From NCBI GenBank assembly GCA_013360535.1, contig JABWBL010000221.1:1-6195 (forward strand): a stretch of DNA of 6,195 nt. Direction: 5' to 3'. Numbering within the stretch: position 1 is the first letter of the stretch; every line of letters begins with the position of its first letter. A program made the position numbers and the translations under genes. A model generated the notes under the pieces. That model made no database searches. It saw nothing but the letters and a program-made list of their open reading frames with translations, and was not told the DNA's origin. Positions 5,254-6,195 of this stretch are shown here, one piece after another. This stretch comes from Planctomycetaceae bacterium. GTDB taxonomy: Bacteria; Planctomycetota; UBA1135; GCA-002686595.

Positions 5254-6195
5254 CTAGCCGGGCAGCAGCCCGCGCGCGTGGAACAGCTCGGCGTTGAGCA
5301 CCGAAGCGCCCGCGGCGCCACGTTCGACGTTGTGGCCGAGCACGAACAGCTTCGTGCCGAGCAGCTTGCAGGCGCGGATGCGGCCGACGTGCACGCTCAT
5401 GCCCGAGTCGCGCTCGACGTCGAGCCGCGGCTGCGGGCGGTCGGGTTGCGTGTGCACGATCACGGGTGCGGGAGGCGCGCTGGGAAGCTGCAATTGCTGC
5501 GGCAGCGGCCGCCAGCTCGCGAGCGCGTCGGCCACGGCCTCGAGCGACGGTGAGCCGCGCAACTTGAGCGAAACCGCCTCGCTGTGGCCGTCGACGACGG
5601 CGACACGGTGGCAGGCCGCCGAGGCCGTGATCGGAGCCGCTTCGATGCCCTTGGAGCCGAAGGTCCCGAGCAGCTTGCACAGCTCCGCCTCGAGCTTCTC
5701 CTCCTCGCCGCCAATGCGCGGGAGGACGTTGCCGAGCGCGTCGAGGCTCGGCACGCCGGGATACCCCGCGCCCGAGACCGCTTGCATCGTCGCGACGAAG
5801 CACGCCTCGATGCCAAAACGCTGGTGCAGCGGCGCGAGCGCCGTGGCGAGGATCGCGGCGCTGCAGTTGGGGTTGCACACGATCGCGCCGCTCCAGCCGC
5901 GCGCTGCGCGTTGGGCGTTGACGAGCCCGACGTGCTCGGGATTCACTTCCGGCACGAGCAACGGCACATCCGCCTCCATGCGGAAGGCGCTCGCGTTCGA
6001 GAACACCACCGCTCCGGCGCGTGCGAACAGCGGCTCGACTTCGCGAGCGATCGGCGCATCGAGGGCGGAGAACACGACGCGGGCTCGCACCGCGTCGGGC
6101 TGGCAGGCGACGAGCTTCTGCGCGCCGCGACCGCCCCACTCCGGTTGCGCCGCGAGCCGCCACGCGCAGGCCTCGTCGTAGCGCTTGCCCTCGGA
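5254..6195 (-). CDS. asd: Aspartate-semialdehyde dehydrogenase, archaeal/fungal type, N-terminus outside window
   Basis: Asd reduces aspartyl phosphate to aspartate semialdehyde with NADPH, the branch point towards lysine/diaminopimelate, threonine and methionine. The 313 visible residues lack the start and the N-terminal NADPH-binding glycine motif, roughly 35-50 residues, which lie past the window edge. What follows matches the archaeal/fungal class: SEGKRYDEAC, VVFSALD, FSNASAFRME, VPLLVPEVNPEHV, the catalytic cysteine in CNPNCSAA (visible residue 111), MQAVSGAGYPGVPS, IGGEEEKLE, the active-site region CHRVAVVDGHSE (His at visible residue 204), and the closing VLGHNVERGAAGAS. The SGAGYPG and GGEEEK patterns separate it from the classic E. 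coli-type enzyme. The frame stays open to the edge, so no start is claimed; an internal GTG at 6090 would remove needed sequence. The stop lies four bases from the stop of the convergent dehydrogenase gene. Confidence 0.95.
   Translation of the reverse strand, partial: SEGKRYDEACAWRLAAQPEWGGRGAQKLVACQPDAVRARVVFSALDAPIAREVEPLFARAGAVVFSNASAFRMEADVPLLVPEVNPEHVGLVNAQRAARGWSGAIVCNPNCSAAILATALAPLHQRFGIEACFVATMQAVSGAGYPGVPSLDALGNVLPRIGGEEEKLEAELCKLLGTFGSKGIEAAPITASAACHRVAVVDGHSEAVSLKLRGSPSLEAVADALASWRPLPQQLQLPSAPPAPVIVHTQPDRPQPRLDVERDSGMSVHVGRIRACKLLGTKLFVLGHNVERGAAGASVLNAELFHARGLLPG
5259..5272 (+). terminator. Hairpin after the dehydrogenase stop, inside the asd 3' end
   Basis: CGGGC and GCCCG form a 5-bp stem with a 4-base loop, nine bases after the dehydrogenase TGA and within the last codons of the convergent asd gene. 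There is no U-tract. It could act as a weak 3' structure for the plus-strand transcript, but coding constraint on asd (Leu-Leu-Pro-Gly) and high GC could also explain it. Confidence 0.2.

Noticed and set aside
4416..5321. Long upstream extension of the amidohydrolase frame (open to 5321 on the minus strand)
   Set aside because: It lies antisense to the well-supported dehydrogenase, has an Arg/His/Ala-biased composition, and the lipoprotein signal gives a clear start at 4415.
4988..6163. 391-residue minus-strand open frame
   Set aside because: It is a different frame of asd that runs antisense through the dehydrogenase; it is Arg-rich and has no motifs.

Overview
The window is very GC-rich DNA with tightly packed genes, typical of a free-living high-GC bacterium. 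Two predicted lipoproteins (a binding protein and an amidohydrolase) and one Sec-secreted protein point to an organism with a periplasm or a comparable extracytoplasmic space. I cannot name the phylum from the sequence. A planctomycete-like or similar lineage is a guess, based only on the unfamiliar secreted protein and the archaeal/fungal-type Asd.

Layout from left to right. Positions 1-459 (minus) hold the start of a cobalamin-type ABC substrate-binding lipoprotein (btuF-like), cut by the window edge. Positions 460-666 are its leader, which contains a compact cobalamin riboswitch (about 499-594, minus) and a small hairpin that can mask the ribosome-binding site. Positions 667-2124 (minus) encode a 485-residue secreted protein of unknown family, preceded by two overlapping palindromes next to its ribosome-binding site. 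Positions 2223-2645 (minus) encode an OsmC/Ohr-family thiol peroxidase-like protein. Positions 2691-4415 (minus) encode a YtcJ-type metal-dependent amidohydrolase lipoprotein. Positions 4503-5249 (plus) encode a short-chain dehydrogenase resembling YdfG, divergent from the amidohydrolase. Positions 5254-6195 (minus) encode aspartate-semialdehyde dehydrogenase of the archaeal/fungal type, lacking its N-terminus at the window edge and convergent with the dehydrogenase across a 4-base gap.

The best-supported functional link is B12 control: the riboswitch sits directly in front of the binding-protein gene, so uptake should fall when cobalamin is plentiful. The secreted protein, the OsmC protein and the amidohydrolase run in the same direction with gaps of 98 and 45 bases and could share a transcript, but their functions do not form an obvious pathway. 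Asd belongs to the aspartate-family amino acid pathway and looks unrelated to its neighbours. I see no mobile elements, CRISPR arrays, tRNA or rRNA genes. I found no convincing new multi-gene system. The most interesting items are the B12 leader, the switch-like palindromes ahead of the unknown secreted protein, and that protein itself.
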